Source: Acidobacteriota bacterium (lineage in GTDB: Bacteria > Acidobacteriota > Thermoanaerobaculia > UBA5066). From it: 63,687 nt of DNA. The position numbers were made by a program, and so were the translations under genes. The notes beneath the pieces are model-generated. The model worked only from the letters and a program-made list of their open reading frames with translations. It had not been told where the DNA came from and did not search any database. How positions within the stretch are numbered: position 1 is the first letter of the stretch; each line of letters starts with the position of its first letter. Location: the NCBI GenBank assembly GCA_029781975.1, contig JAKOVQ010000051.1:1-63687 (forward strand), given 5' to 3'. Shown in pieces: positions 1 to 13,308 of the stretch.

Positions 1-58
1 GGTCGCGTCCGACCCAGAGCTTGAGAGCGACGAGGAGATCCTGCGGCTTCAGGGCCAT
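1..58 (-). CDS. N-terminal fragment of an unidentified protein, cut by the window edge
   Basis: Reading leftwards from an ATG at 58, an open frame runs off the edge and gives 19 residues beginning MALKPQDLLVALKLW. This opening resembles small winged-helix/MarR-like proteins that start with a similar MLKPQD-type sequence, but 19 residues cannot prove it. No strong Shine-Dalgarno is visible: the bases just upstream of the ATG read ACTCCCTCC. A perfect TTCGCG/CGCGAA inverted repeat at 78-92 lies 20-34 bases upstream of the start and could be its operator. The function is unknown. Confidence 0.45.
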   Translation of the reverse strand, partial: MALKPQDLLVALKLWVGRD

Positions 59-77
59 GGAGGGAGTGTATTCGTGA

Positions 78-92
78 TTCGCGAAACGCGAA
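78..92. promoter_or_regulatory. small inverted repeat, possible operator
   Basis: TTCGCG-AAA-CGCGAA is a perfect 6-bp dyad with a 3-base spacer. It sits just upstream of the leftward gene at 1-58, where a repressor site would be placed. No partner regulator can be assigned. Confidence 0.3.
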
Positions 93-244
93 AGAACCGA
101 CAAACAGCCGACCTCGAACGTGTTCTGTCGGTCCGTCATGTGGCCGCAGAGGTGACGGGAGGCGAGGAGGTGTCCACACTTCTGTCCACATCGACCGTAC
201 CCATTGGCCTCCCGGCGTCGAAAACGCTCCTCTCGCCCATGGGG

Positions 245-283
245 TTCAAGGGGTCGCGGGTTCGAATCCCGCCGTTCCGACCA
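245..283 (+). other. isolated tRNA 3' end (T arm, acceptor strand and CCA), possible attachment-site remnant
   Basis: The stretch contains a perfect T arm, GCGGG-TTCGAAT-CCCGC (256-272), then CGTTCCG, the discriminator A and CCA (273-283). This is the exact geometry of the 3' end of a tRNA gene with an encoded CCA. A matching 5' acceptor strand (CGGAACG) is absent where a tRNA start would lie (near 208), and no anticodon arm folds, so it is not a complete tRNA. tRNA 3' ends are the usual duplicated core of integrase attachment sites, so this may mark the edge of an old or present integrated element. Confidence 0.5.
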
Positions 284-331
284 CTGATTCCAAAGGCCTA
301 CGCGCCGCCGGGAACGGCGGCTCTTCCTGTG

Positions 332-351
332 GTGGCCACGATCGTGGCCAC
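332..351. repeat. perfect 20-base palindrome
   Basis: GTGGCCACGATCGTGGCCAC is fully self-complementary. It lies about 180 bases beyond the end of the decayed E1 beta gene and could be an operator or part of a terminator-like structure. No T-run follows on either side. Confidence 0.4.
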
Positions 352-533
352 AGGGGCCCGAGGCCCCTCAGCCCGCATTCACGCCGGGGTACAGGTCGAG
401 GTAGCTCGCGTGGAGTACACGAGCCGCCAAGGCGAGGGCTCCGGTCTCCCTCGAACGCCGCGGACGCCAGCGCCGCGAGGAGTGGGACGACGGCGGCGGT
501 GCAGCCCGAACGCCCGGGCGGTCCGTCGACCGG

Positions 534-1142
534 CTACCGAGCCGGCTGTTCCACGAGCCGCCGGGCCGCGTCGGCGATCCGCTCGACGTTCGGCAGCGTC
601 GCGCGCTCCCGCACGGGGTCGAAGGGGATCGTCCCCTCGACGGCGACGCGCGCGTATCGGGCGGGGACCCCCGCCTCGAGGAGCGTGGCGGCCAGCTATC
701 CCGACAGGCCGAAGTCGCGGTAGTCCTCGTCGACGACGAGAAGCCGGCCCGTGCGGGCGACGTCGCGCGCGACGGCCTCCCGGTCGAGGGGAGCCACGCT
801 CCGCAGGTCGAGGACGGTCGCCGAGATCCCCTCGCGCGACAGCGCCTCGGCAGCGGCCGCGCCCCGGTGGATCCCGACGCCGACCCCGGCGATCGTCAGG
901 TCCGAGCCCTGCCGGCGTACCGCCGCCTCACCCAGGAGGATCGGCTCCCAGCGGTCCGGGACCTCGCCCTCCCGCCCCTCCGGCGGCACGTCGTACGACA
1001 CCGTCGTCCGCCCTCCCGATCCCAGGTACTCGAGCCAGTCGTCGGCCAGGAGCTTGTGCTCAAGGAAGACGACGGGGCCGTCGTCGGCGATCGCCTGGGC
1101 GAGGGCGTCCTCGATCGCCGCCGCGAAGGTCATCCTCCTCAT
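534..1142 (-). pseudogene. 2-oxoacid dehydrogenase E1 beta subunit, decayed (internal deletion and in-frame TAG)
   Basis: The frame starts at an ATG that overlaps the TGA of the upstream E1 alpha gene (ATGA), as expected for the alpha/beta pair. It reads MRRMTFAAAIEDALAQAIADD and then at once GPVVFLEHKLL, which in the E1 beta family lies roughly 145 residues further on. Most of the pyrimidine-binding domain is therefore missing. The C-terminal transketolase-type domain follows (LLVVDEDYRDFGLSG), is interrupted by TAG at 696-698, and then continues in the same frame for 53 more codons (LAATLLEAGVPARYA to LVEQPAR) to a second stop at 534-536. Family members have a coding residue at the TAG position (GAG to TAG is one base). 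The deletion joint at AIADD suggests recombination between two similar short sequences. Two independent lesions make a pseudogene more likely than a single sequencing error. Confidence 0.8.
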
Positions 1143-2173
1143 GGCCGCACCTCCTCGCCGGTCCCGAGCGCCCTCCCGACGGCCTCTCCGACGGCGAGCT
1201 CGACCTCGCGCTCGAGCGTCGCCAGGGCGTCCGAGGAGATGGCGAGCCGGCCGCGCAGCCGCCGCACCGGGTCGTGCGCGTGGCCGAGCTGAGTCCTCGC
1301 GGCGAGCCCGAGCATCCGACCGATCCGGCCCAGGCTCGCGGCGCGCTCGGCCACGGGCGCTCCCGCGGCGCCGACGGCCGCCGAGACGAGAGGTCCGACG
1401 CGCGGCTTGAGCTCGGCAACGGGCCTGCGCGCGATGCGGATCAACGGGTCGCCGAGGAAGTGGCCTTCCGGCCTCACGCAGGTCGCCCTCAGGAACGACG
1501 GCCCCCGGCCGCCCCGCGCGCGGTCGACCGTCTCGTCCGCCGCGTGCCAGACGGCCTCCACGTCCGCCCCGTCGACGCGGCGGCCCGGCACGCCGAGCCC
1601 CCGGGCCCTCTCCTCGAGGTCGCCGGCCGTGACCGACGCCGAGGGGGTCGTGATCGACATCCCGTTGTCCTTGCAGACGAAGAGGACGGGGAGCTCCCAG
1701 ATTGCCGCGAGGTTCATCGACTCCAGCAACATTCCCTGGTTCATCGCGCCCTCGCCGAAGAAGGCGACGGCGACCTTGCCGGGCCGCAGGTGCTGGTGGG
1801 CGAGGGCGAAGCCGCACGCCGTGGGGCCGGCGGCGCCCACGATCCCGGAGGCGGCTGCGAGGTGGTCCTTCGAGTGGAGGTGCATGTGGCCGCCCATGCC
1901 TCCGCACAGGCCGTCGGCCCTGCCCAGGCACTCCGCGACGACGGCCGCCGGGTCTGCGCCGCGCAGGAGCATGCCGGCGGTGCCGCGGTGGTCCAGGGCG
2001 ACGGCATCGCCGTCCGCGAGATGGTCGAGCACGCCGGCGTTGATCCCTTCCTCGCCGATCCCGAGGTGCATCTCGCCCGGGATCAGCCCCTCGTGCCAGA
2101 GGTCCGCGATGGCCTCTTCGATCCGGCGGCAGGTCAGCATCCTGCGGTAGAGGGCCACCCGGTCAGGTCCCAT
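1139..2173 (-). CDS. pyruvate/2-oxoacid (acetoin-type) dehydrogenase E1 component, alpha subunit
   Basis: This is the thiamine-diphosphate-dependent alpha subunit of a 2-oxoacid dehydrogenase; with the beta subunit it decarboxylates pyruvate, acetoin or branched 2-oxoacids. It has 344 residues from the ATG at 2173, chosen because GGAGGCGAG sits just upstream and the family N-terminus begins there; an earlier in-frame start would add 27 unconserved residues. Family landmarks are MHLGIGEEG, GGMGGHMH, SGIVGA and the ThDP/Mg motif around FFGEGAMNQG followed by ELPVLFVCKDN. The gene appears intact, but its beta partner just downstream is broken, so a working E1 would need a beta subunit from elsewhere. 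The substrate cannot be told from sequence alone. Confidence 0.85.
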   Translation of the reverse strand: MGPDRVALYRRMLTCRRIEEAIADLWHEGLIPGEMHLGIGEEGINAGVLDHLADGDAVALDHRGTAGMLLRGADPAAVVAECLGRADGLCGGMGGHMHLHSKDHLAAASGIVGAAGPTACGFALAHQHLRPGKVAVAFFGEGAMNQGMLLESMNLAAIWELPVLFVCKDNGMSITTPSASVTAGDLEERARGLGVPGRRVDGADVEAVWHAADETVDRARGGRGPSFLRATCVRPEGHFLGDPLIRIARRPVAELKPRVGPLVSAAVGAAGAPVAERAASLGRIGRMLGLAARTQLGHAHDPVRRLRGRLAISSDALATLEREVELAVGEAVGRALGTGEEVRP

Positions 2174-2313
2174 CTCGCCTCCCCGGCATCCGGCCTCGCT
2201 CTTTACCCGAGGATAGCCCCGGAGGCGGCGGGCGGCCTTGCCGGCTCGCGTCACCGAGGCGGCCCGGCTGAGCTCCCTCCCGTCCGATCTCGTCCGGCCG
2301 GCGTAGAGGGGGC

Positions 2314-2946
2314 GTGAGACACGAAAAGGGATGCCTGCTCGTGGCCGTGGCGCTCGCCATCGGCATGGCGGGAACGGGGGAGCTGATGGCGACCGAGGAA
2401 CCGAAGTACCGCGTCGAGGCCGACCACGGCTCCTTCCAGCTCCGCCTGTACGATCCCGTCGTCGTCGCCGAGACGGTGGTCGGGGGCGAGTTCGGGCCGG
2501 GCGGGAACGAGGGCTTCCGCCGCCTCGCCGGCTACATCTTCGGCGGCAACGACGGCGGCCGGAAGATCGCGATGACCGCGCCCGTCGCCCAGACGCGCGG
2601 GACGGGTACGAAGATCCCGATGACGGCGCCGGTCTCCCAGGAACGCCGCGCGGAAGGCTGGGTCGTGGCGTTCACGATGCCGGCCGGCTCGACCGTCGAG
2701 GCGATGCCGGCCCCGGACGACCCCAGGGTGTCCCTTCGCCGGGTCGGCGAACGGCGCGTCGCGGCGGTCCGCTTCTCGGGCACGTGGGGGCTCGAGAAGT
2801 TCGACGAGAAGGCGCGCGCGCTCCTGGCAGAGGTGAAGGCGAAAGGGCTGACCCCTTCTGGCGAGCCGGTGTACGCCCGCTACGACCCCCCGTGGACTCC
2901 GTGGTTCCTGCGGCGCAACGAGGTGCTCGTCCCGGTCGAGCGGTAG
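2314..2946 (+). CDS. SOUL-family haem-binding protein, exported
   Basis: The 210-residue protein has an N-terminal hydrophobic signal (about residues 8-26, VAVALAIGMAG) followed by a SOUL domain, recognisable from the early YRVEADHGSFQLRLYDP segment and the repeated KIAMTAPVAQ / KIPMTAPVSQ motifs. SOUL proteins bind haem or related tetrapyrroles; the bacterial role is not settled. The start is GTG at 2314, preceded by GAGGGGGC. It stands divergent from the E1 alpha gene and is followed by an outer-membrane barrel gene, with no evident functional tie. Confidence 0.85.
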   Translation: MRHEKGCLLVAVALAIGMAGTGELMATEEPKYRVEADHGSFQLRLYDPVVVAETVVGGEFGPGGNEGFRRLAGYIFGGNDGGRKIAMTAPVAQTRGTGTKIPMTAPVSQERRAEGWVVAFTMPAGSTVEAMPAPDDPRVSLRRVGERRVAAVRFSGTWGLEKFDEKARALLAEVKAKGLTPSGEPVYARYDPPWTPWFLRRNEVLVPVER

Positions 2947-3019
2947 GGGCCCGGACGGCCGCGGACCCCGGTTGCGGCGCCGCAGCATCCGGGGCGGCGT
3001 CCGGGACGGAGAGCGTGCG

Positions 3020-3763
3020 ATGAACCGACGCCGTGCTCTCCTCGCGTCTCTCTTTCTGCTTGCCGCCGCCGCCCGCCCCGCCGCGGCGGAAGGGTTCCGT
3101 CTCGAGCTCGAGGGGGGCGCGGCCTGGCAGCTCCGGAACGACTTCGCCGTGCCGGGCGACAGCGGGACCCGCCTCTCGATCGACGAGGCGAACCGGGGAC
3201 CCTTCGCCGCCTTCCGCGGCACCCTCTGGTACGACCTCGGTCCGCGCAGCTCGCTGCGCCTCGTGGCCGCCCCCCTGCGGACGACGGCGACGCTGCAGCA
3301 GGACGAGCCGGTGGCGTTCAACGGGACCGTCTTCCCCGCTGGCATGCCGCTCGACGTCACCTACGTCTTCAACTCGTATCGCCTCTCCTGGGTCTACCGC
3401 TTCCGCTCGGGCGGTCCGGTCTCCTTCCGGGCGGGCCTCACCGCCAAGGTGCGGGACGCGAAGATCGAGCTCGCGGGAGGGGGAGCGACGAGCGCCAAGA
3501 CGAACACCGGCTTCGTGCCCCTCCTCTACGGAGGCGCGAGGTGGCAGATGTCGGACACCCTCGCGCTCGACCTCGACGTCGACGCCCTCGGCGCGAGCCA
3601 GGGCCGCGCGGAGGACGTCGCCCTGCGGCTCGAGGCGCGGGTCTCCCCGAAGGTCGACGTCTTTGCCGGGGTGAGGACCCTCGAAGGGGGAGCGGACAAC
3701 GACGAGGTCTACAGCTTCGCCTGGTTCACCTACGCCGTCGGAGGAGTCTCGATCCGGTTCTGA
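3020..3763 (+). CDS. outer-membrane beta-barrel protein of unknown function
   Basis: The protein has 247 residues from the ATG at 3020 (GGAGAG upstream). A clear signal peptide (ALLASLFLLAAAARPAAAEG) is followed by alternating amphipathic strands (SLRLVAAPL, YRLSWVYRF, VSFRAGLTAKV, LALDLDVDAL, VALRLEARV, KVDVFAGVRTL), ending in VGGVSIRF with the terminal aromatic Phe typical of Bam-assembled barrels. Strand count suggests an 8- to 10-stranded barrel. No specific family is recognised. Confidence 0.65.
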   Translation: MNRRRALLASLFLLAAAARPAAAEGFRLELEGGAAWQLRNDFAVPGDSGTRLSIDEANRGPFAAFRGTLWYDLGPRSSLRLVAAPLRTTATLQQDEPVAFNGTVFPAGMPLDVTYVFNSYRLSWVYRFRSGGPVSFRAGLTAKVRDAKIELAGGGATSAKTNTGFVPLLYGGARWQMSDTLALDLDVDALGASQGRAEDVALRLEARVSPKVDVFAGVRTLEGGADNDEVYSFAWFTYAVGGVSIRF

Positions 3764-3866
3764 CCGGGTCCCGGGCGCCCGGACCGCCGGGGAGCCGGGG
3801 CCGCCGGCCTTCCCTCGACGGGCCGGGAGAGACGACGCGATGGACGGCCCCGGCTTTTCCGGGTAG

Positions 3867-6593
<2,727 letters not shown>

Positions 6594-6685
6594 TCGCGGC
6601 GCCCGGGAGTCTTCGCAGGGTTTCCGCCAAAGGCCGGACGTCCCGCCCCTGACACGCACGGGGCGTCCGGCTATCCTCCAGCGCC

Positions 6686-7621
6686 ATGGGCTGGCGGCGC
6701 GGCGACGAGGAGAAGGACCTGGGGCTCGGCTCGGTCGTGGCGCAGAGGAGCCGCGACCGATTCCTCAACAAGGACGGCAGCTTCAACGTCGTCAGGCACG
6801 GCCTCCCGTTCCTGGAGTCGCTGAGCCCGTACCACTCCCTCCTGACCATCTCGTGGATCCGGTTCCACGCCGTCCTCGTCGGCTCGTACCTCGTCGCGAA
6901 CGCCGCGTTCGCCCTCGCCTATCTCGCCTGCGGACCCGGCGCGCTGCAAGGCGCGGAGAGCCTCGGCACGGGGTTCGCCCGCGCCTTCTTCTTCAGCGTC
7001 GAGACGTTCTCCACGATCGGCTTCGGGAACATCATCCCGACCGGCCTCGCCGCGAACGTCGTCATGACGGCCGAGGCGCTCCTCGGGCTCCTCTGGGTCG
7101 CGATGGCCACGGGCCTCCTCTTCGCCCGGTTCTCGCGGCCGACGGCGAAGATCCTGTTCAGCCGGAACGCCGTCGTGGCGCCGTATCGAGGGATCACGGC
7201 CCTCATGTTCCGGGTCGCCAACGGGCGCACGAACCAGCTCATCGGGCTCCACGCGCGGGTGATGCTGGGCCGCTTCGTGACCGAGGACGGCCGGAAGGTC
7301 CGGAGGTTCGAGGACCTCACGCTCGAGCGAGCGGAGGTGATGTTCTTCCCGCTCAGCTGGACGGTCGTCCACCCGATCGACGAGACGAGCCCGCTCCGGG
7401 GCCTCGACGCGGAGGGGTTCCGGGCCGCGGACGCCGAGCTCCTGATCCTCCTCTCGGGGACCGACGAGACCTTCTCCCAGACCGTCCACACGCGCACGTC
7501 GTACAAGCCCGACGAGGTCGTCTGGAACGCCCGCTTCACCGGGATCTTCGAGTCGCCGAAGGAAGGGGAGCATCTGGCGATCGACCTCCGCCGCCTGAGC
7601 GAGATCGAGCCCCTCTCCTGA
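6686..7621 (+). CDS. inward-rectifier (KirBac-type) potassium channel
   Basis: The 311-residue protein has an amphipathic slide helix (about 45-60), outer helix (VLVGSYLVANAAFALAYL), pore helix and selectivity filter TIGFGN in FFFSVETFSTIGFGNI, inner helix (NVVMTAEALLGLLWVAMATG), and then a cytoplasmic immunoglobulin-like Kir domain (ILFSRNAVVAPYRG; LMFRVANGRTNQL). This order and length match prokaryotic Kir channels, which pass K+ down its gradient. It stands alone, 92 bases after katG and convergent with the next gene. Confidence 0.92.
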   Translation: MGWRRGDEEKDLGLGSVVAQRSRDRFLNKDGSFNVVRHGLPFLESLSPYHSLLTISWIRFHAVLVGSYLVANAAFALAYLACGPGALQGAESLGTGFARAFFFSVETFSTIGFGNIIPTGLAANVVMTAEALLGLLWVAMATGLLFARFSRPTAKILFSRNAVVAPYRGITALMFRVANGRTNQLIGLHARVMLGRFVTEDGRKVRRFEDLTLERAEVMFFPLSWTVVHPIDETSPLRGLDAEGFRAADAELLILLSGTDETFSQTVHTRTSYKPDEVVWNARFTGIFESPKEGEHLAIDLRRLSEIEPLS

Positions 7622-7675
7622 CGGTCCGTCGGACGTCGAGCGCGCCGCCTTCGAGGACCGTCACCCGGGCCGTGA

Positions 7676-10303
<2,628 letters not shown>

Positions 10304-10306
10304 GGC

Positions 10307-10690
10307 TCAGGCTCCCTGCGGCAGCGGCGCGGCTGACGGGTGGACGTCCGGAACGCGAACGGAGAGCGCCCGCCAGATGCCCCGCAGCGTCGCGTCGACG
10401 GCTTGCCACTGCCTCCGTTCCTCGGCGAGCTGGGCGCGGCCCCCGGGCGTGATCCGGTAGTACTTGCGGCGGCGGCCGCTCTCGGCCACCTCCCAGCGCG
10501 CCTCCACGTGGCCGAGCCGCTCGAGGCGATGGAGGACGGGGTAGAGCATCCCGTCCGTCCACGTGAGGTGCCCTCCGGACAGCTCCCGGACCCTCTGGAG
10601 GATGGCGTAGCCGTAGCTGTCCCCTTCGGCCAGGATCGCCAGGACGATCGAGGTCGAGGAGGCGGCGATCAGGTCCTTGCTGATCTCCAT
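10307..10690 (-). CDS. PadR-family transcriptional regulator
   Basis: The 127-residue protein has a PadR winged helix: MLYPVLHRLERLGHVEARW is the recognition/wing region and RKYYRITPGGRAQLAEE the wing and C-terminal helix. The N-terminal part (IVLAILAEGDSYGYAILQRV) is classical. It is co-transcribed with the HAAS membrane gene just downstream. An ATACAT/ATGTAT dyad covering a TATAAT box lies upstream and fits autorepression. The ligand is unknown. Confidence 0.93.
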   Translation of the reverse strand: MEISKDLIAASSTSIVLAILAEGDSYGYAILQRVRELSGGHLTWTDGMLYPVLHRLERLGHVEARWEVAESGRRRKYYRITPGGRAQLAEERRQWQAVDATLRGIWRALSVRVPDVHPSAAPLPQGA

Positions 10691-10732
10691 CGTTCAGCCG
10701 GCCTTCGCGGCGCCGATCGAGCCGAAGCCGTC

Positions 10733-10768
10733 ATACATGGCAGCATTATACATGGCAGAGCTATGTAT
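10733..10768 (-). promoter_or_regulatory. PadR promoter with overlapping ATACAT/ATGTAT operator
   Basis: On the minus strand a consensus -10 box TATAAT lies at 10750-10745, 55 bases before the PadR start. ATACAT occurs at 10733-10738 and again at 10748-10753, and the second copy forms a dyad with ATGTAT at 10763-10768 (9-base spacer). PadR proteins commonly bind ATGT/ACAT dyads, and the overlap with the -10 region suggests direct autorepression. This AT-rich block stands out strongly from the surrounding GC-rich DNA. Confidence 0.65.
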
Positions 10769-10883
10769 GCGATCCGGTCCGTCCTCGGCGCGCCGTCCTC
10801 GCCCTTCCCGGGCCGGGCGCGATCAGGGGACGGAAGCGACCTTCGACGCCTCCGCCGACCCGGCTCCGGCGGGGGAGCGGCGG

Positions 10884-13079
10884 TCAGCCCCGTCGAGCCA
10901 CGCCGGCCCGGGCCTTCGGGGGCCGCGCGGACGGCGTGGGGCGCCGCTTCGCGGGCCGCGCGGGGCGCGCGGGGCCGGGTCGCGCTCCCTTTGCGGCCCC
11001 GCCCGCACCCCCCGCCGTCGCCGCCTTCTCCGCCTCCCGTGACGCGGCGGCCCGGGCGCGCGCGGCCAGGGCCAGCTCGCGCACGCGGTCGATGTCCGCG
11101 TCGGAGAAGGGGCCGTTGACCCCGGAGATGGCGGCGAGCTTCATCCCGTGCTTCAGCCCGAGGCGGTAGATCTCGCGGACCTTCTCCCACTCGATGTCGC
11201 GGCCCACCGTGAAGCTCTCGAACTTCCCCTCCAGCGCCAGGACGATCGTCTCGGCGAGGCAGGCGTAGGCGACGTTCTCCGGCAGCCCGATGTTCTTCAT
11301 CTTCACGTCGCCGGGGAGCTGGATCTCGCCCGACTCGACGACGAGGACGTCCGGACGCTTGGCCACCTCGCTCGGCGGCAGGTCGAGGGGGCGAGCCACG
11401 TCGGTGATGACGCACCCGGGCTTGACCTTCATGATGTCGAGGATCTTCTTGCCGGCGCCGGACGTCGCGGTGACGATCATGTCCATCTCCGCGATGTCCT
11501 TGTCGGCGCGCGACGAGAGGAAGAGACGGGCGTCGGGCGTGTCCTTGAGGATCGACTCCTTCAGCGACAGGAGCTTGGCCGTCTCGGGGGACACCATGTA
11601 GACCTCCCGGGCGGCCATCGCCAGGAGGCGGGCGCAGACCGAGCCGATCGCCCCGGTGGCCCCCACGACCATCGCCTTCATCGCGATCTTCTTCCCGGGC
11701 TTCGGCGCGGGGAGGAGCCGGAGGCGCAGGAGCGCGTCGCGCGCCGCCCAGAGCGCGCCGGAGGCGCTGTAGCTGTTGCCGGTGGTGATCGGCAGCGGCG
11801 CGCGCCTCGTGACGGTGAGGCCCGCGTCGCCCACGACCTTGGTGAAGGCCCCCAGGCCCATGATCTGCGCGCCGAGCTGCTTGGCGATCTTCGCGGCGTC
11901 CAGCAGCCGGCGATAGGTGAACTCCGGGTCGTGGCTCATGATCTCCCGGGGCGTCCCTCCCACGGAGATGAGCCAGCCCTCCGCCTCGACGCCGGTGGGG
12001 GAGCGGATGCCGGTCACCCTCGAGTAGACGAAGGGCGGCATGTACGCCATGGCCTTCTCGAGCGTGTCCATGAAGACCGGCGGCGACACCTGCGAGAGCA
12101 GCTCGATCGGCTTGACCTTCTTGAAGTACTCCTGCGAGAGCGGGTGGATGACGAAGGCGAAGCGGTTGACGCGCTTGAAGCCGTTGGGGTAGAGGATCCG
12201 GGGCTCGGCCTCGAGGCGCGTGAGGATCTCCAGGTAGTCGTCCTCCTGGAGCCCCGCGGGCTTCGTCCCCGTCGCCGCGATGATCATGGCGTCCAGCAGG
12301 CTGGGCGCGATCACGTGGCCGAAGAGGAGCGGCGAACCGTCGACCACCATGGCGACGCCCTTGTCCCCGAGCCTCGCGAGGCGCTCGTCGCTGACGGTGG
12401 AGGTGACGACGGTCTTGCCGGCCAGGTCCTCCCGGTCGAAGTCGTCGAGGTCGTGGACGGGGGCCACGACGATCGTGGCGCCGTGGATCGCCTTGCGGAG
12501 CAGGAAGCGGGTCCACTCCTTCATCGGGTCCGACGCCATGACGCCGGGCAGCGTCCAGTCGAGCACGTGGTGGGCGCCGGCCGTGTAGAGGCGGAGCGCG
12601 TCCAGCGAGGTCAGGAGCTTGGGGATGCCCAGCTGCAGCAGGGGGTCGGCGAAGCTGACGTTCTGCGTGTACTCGAGCATCGTCTGCGCGAGCTTGAGGT
12701 TCGACATCCCCGAGAAGAAGAGGACGTTGGAGTTGGTGAAGTAGGAGCCGAGCGCGTTCTGGACGTGGCGCACGGCCCACTCCTGGAGGATGTCGGCGAG
12801 GCGCGTCCCCGTGGTGACGGGAACGCGCCTCACGACGCCCGTCAGCCGCGCGACGTCCTTCTCGTCGTAGCGCCGGGACGGGAGCGCGTAGCGCTCCTTG
12901 CCGAGGCCGATGCCGATCGCGTCGGCCGTCCGCTCCCATCTCCGGAGGAGCTGGACGGTCTTGGTCATGCTGGCGTCCGTCCCGAGGCGGAACACCTTGA
13001 GGCGCTTCCCGAGGAAGTCCGCCTCGAAATCGAAGTTGTGCTCGCCCGAGCCCAGGCTGACGCCGACGGCTGTTCTCAT
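10884..13079 (-). CDS. large fusion protein with a C-terminal acyl-ACP-reductase/shikimate-dehydrogenase-like half
   Basis: The 731-residue protein starts at the ATG at 13079 (GAGGTCGAG upstream). Residues 1 to about 300 form a domain I cannot name (SLGSGEHNFDFEADF; VTTGTRLADILQEWAVRH). From about 300 to 660 it resembles the cyanobacterial long-chain acyl-ACP reductase: GLGAFTKVVGDAGL, LPITTGNSYSASGAL, and the Rossmann nucleotide-binding motif VVGATGAIGSVCARLL, followed by DMIVTATSGAG. Such enzymes reduce acyl thioesters to aldehydes with NADPH. The last 60 or so residues are a low-complexity Ala/Pro/Arg/Lys tail. An acyl-CoA ligase is encoded two genes away. A dehydrogenase/reductase role is likely; the substrate is inferred only. 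Confidence 0.6.
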   Translation of the reverse strand: MRTAVGVSLGSGEHNFDFEADFLGKRLKVFRLGTDASMTKTVQLLRRWERTADAIGIGLGKERYALPSRRYDEKDVARLTGVVRRVPVTTGTRLADILQEWAVRHVQNALGSYFTNSNVLFFSGMSNLKLAQTMLEYTQNVSFADPLLQLGIPKLLTSLDALRLYTAGAHHVLDWTLPGVMASDPMKEWTRFLLRKAIHGATIVVAPVHDLDDFDREDLAGKTVVTSTVSDERLARLGDKGVAMVVDGSPLLFGHVIAPSLLDAMIIAATGTKPAGLQEDDYLEILTRLEAEPRILYPNGFKRVNRFAFVIHPLSQEYFKKVKPIELLSQVSPPVFMDTLEKAMAYMPPFVYSRVTGIRSPTGVEAEGWLISVGGTPREIMSHDPEFTYRRLLDAAKIAKQLGAQIMGLGAFTKVVGDAGLTVTRRAPLPITTGNSYSASGALWAARDALLRLRLLPAPKPGKKIAMKAMVVGATGAIGSVCARLLAMAAREVYMVSPETAKLLSLKESILKDTPDARLFLSSRADKDIAEMDMIVTATSGAGKKILDIMKVKPGCVITDVARPLDLPPSEVAKRPDVLVVESGEIQLPGDVKMKNIGLPENVAYACLAETIVLALEGKFESFTVGRDIEWEKVREIYRLGLKHGMKLAAISGVNGPFSDADIDRVRELALAARARAAASREAEKAATAGGAGGAAKGARPGPARPARPAKRRPTPSARPPKARAGVARRG

Positions 13080-13308
13080 CTCGACCTCGCAGCAGGACCG
13101 ACCATCGGCCGGACCGGAACGCCGGCTCCCGCGCTCGCTCCCATCGTAACGCCTGGGAAGCCGGGCGGGTCCGCCCGTCTCCGCGAAGGGACGCCCGGCG
13201 TGGCGCGGGTCTTGCGCTGCACGGCGTGGAGCCCGTCGGGCGAACGGCCCCGCAGGGTTCACGTCGAATCTCCCCACCGTTCACGGCGCGGGGTGGCGCG
13301 GAGGACCC

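Larger units (their letters stand above)
59..533. other. 475-base gene-poor stretch
   Basis: No convincing gene is seen here. The long plus-strand frame crossing it (beginning near 74) is Arg/Pro/Gly-rich and runs antisense through the E1 genes, so it is treated as a GC-driven shadow. The stretch holds a small inverted repeat (78-92), a tRNA 3'-end-like sequence (245-283) and a 20-base palindrome (332-351). Reading leftwards just before about 380 there is a short open stretch ending SYLDLYPGVNAG and a stop. It may be decayed coding sequence but is not recognisable. Confidence 0.5.

Noticed and set aside
208-283. A complete tRNA gene ending with the CCA at 283
   Set aside because: The 5' acceptor strand, D arm and anticodon arm do not fold; only the 3' portion is tRNA-like.
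74-2317. A 747-codon plus-strand open frame, Arg/Pro/Gly-rich
   Set aside because: It runs antisense to the well-conserved E1 alpha gene and the E1 beta remnant, has no recognisable domain, and long antisense frames are expected at this GC content.
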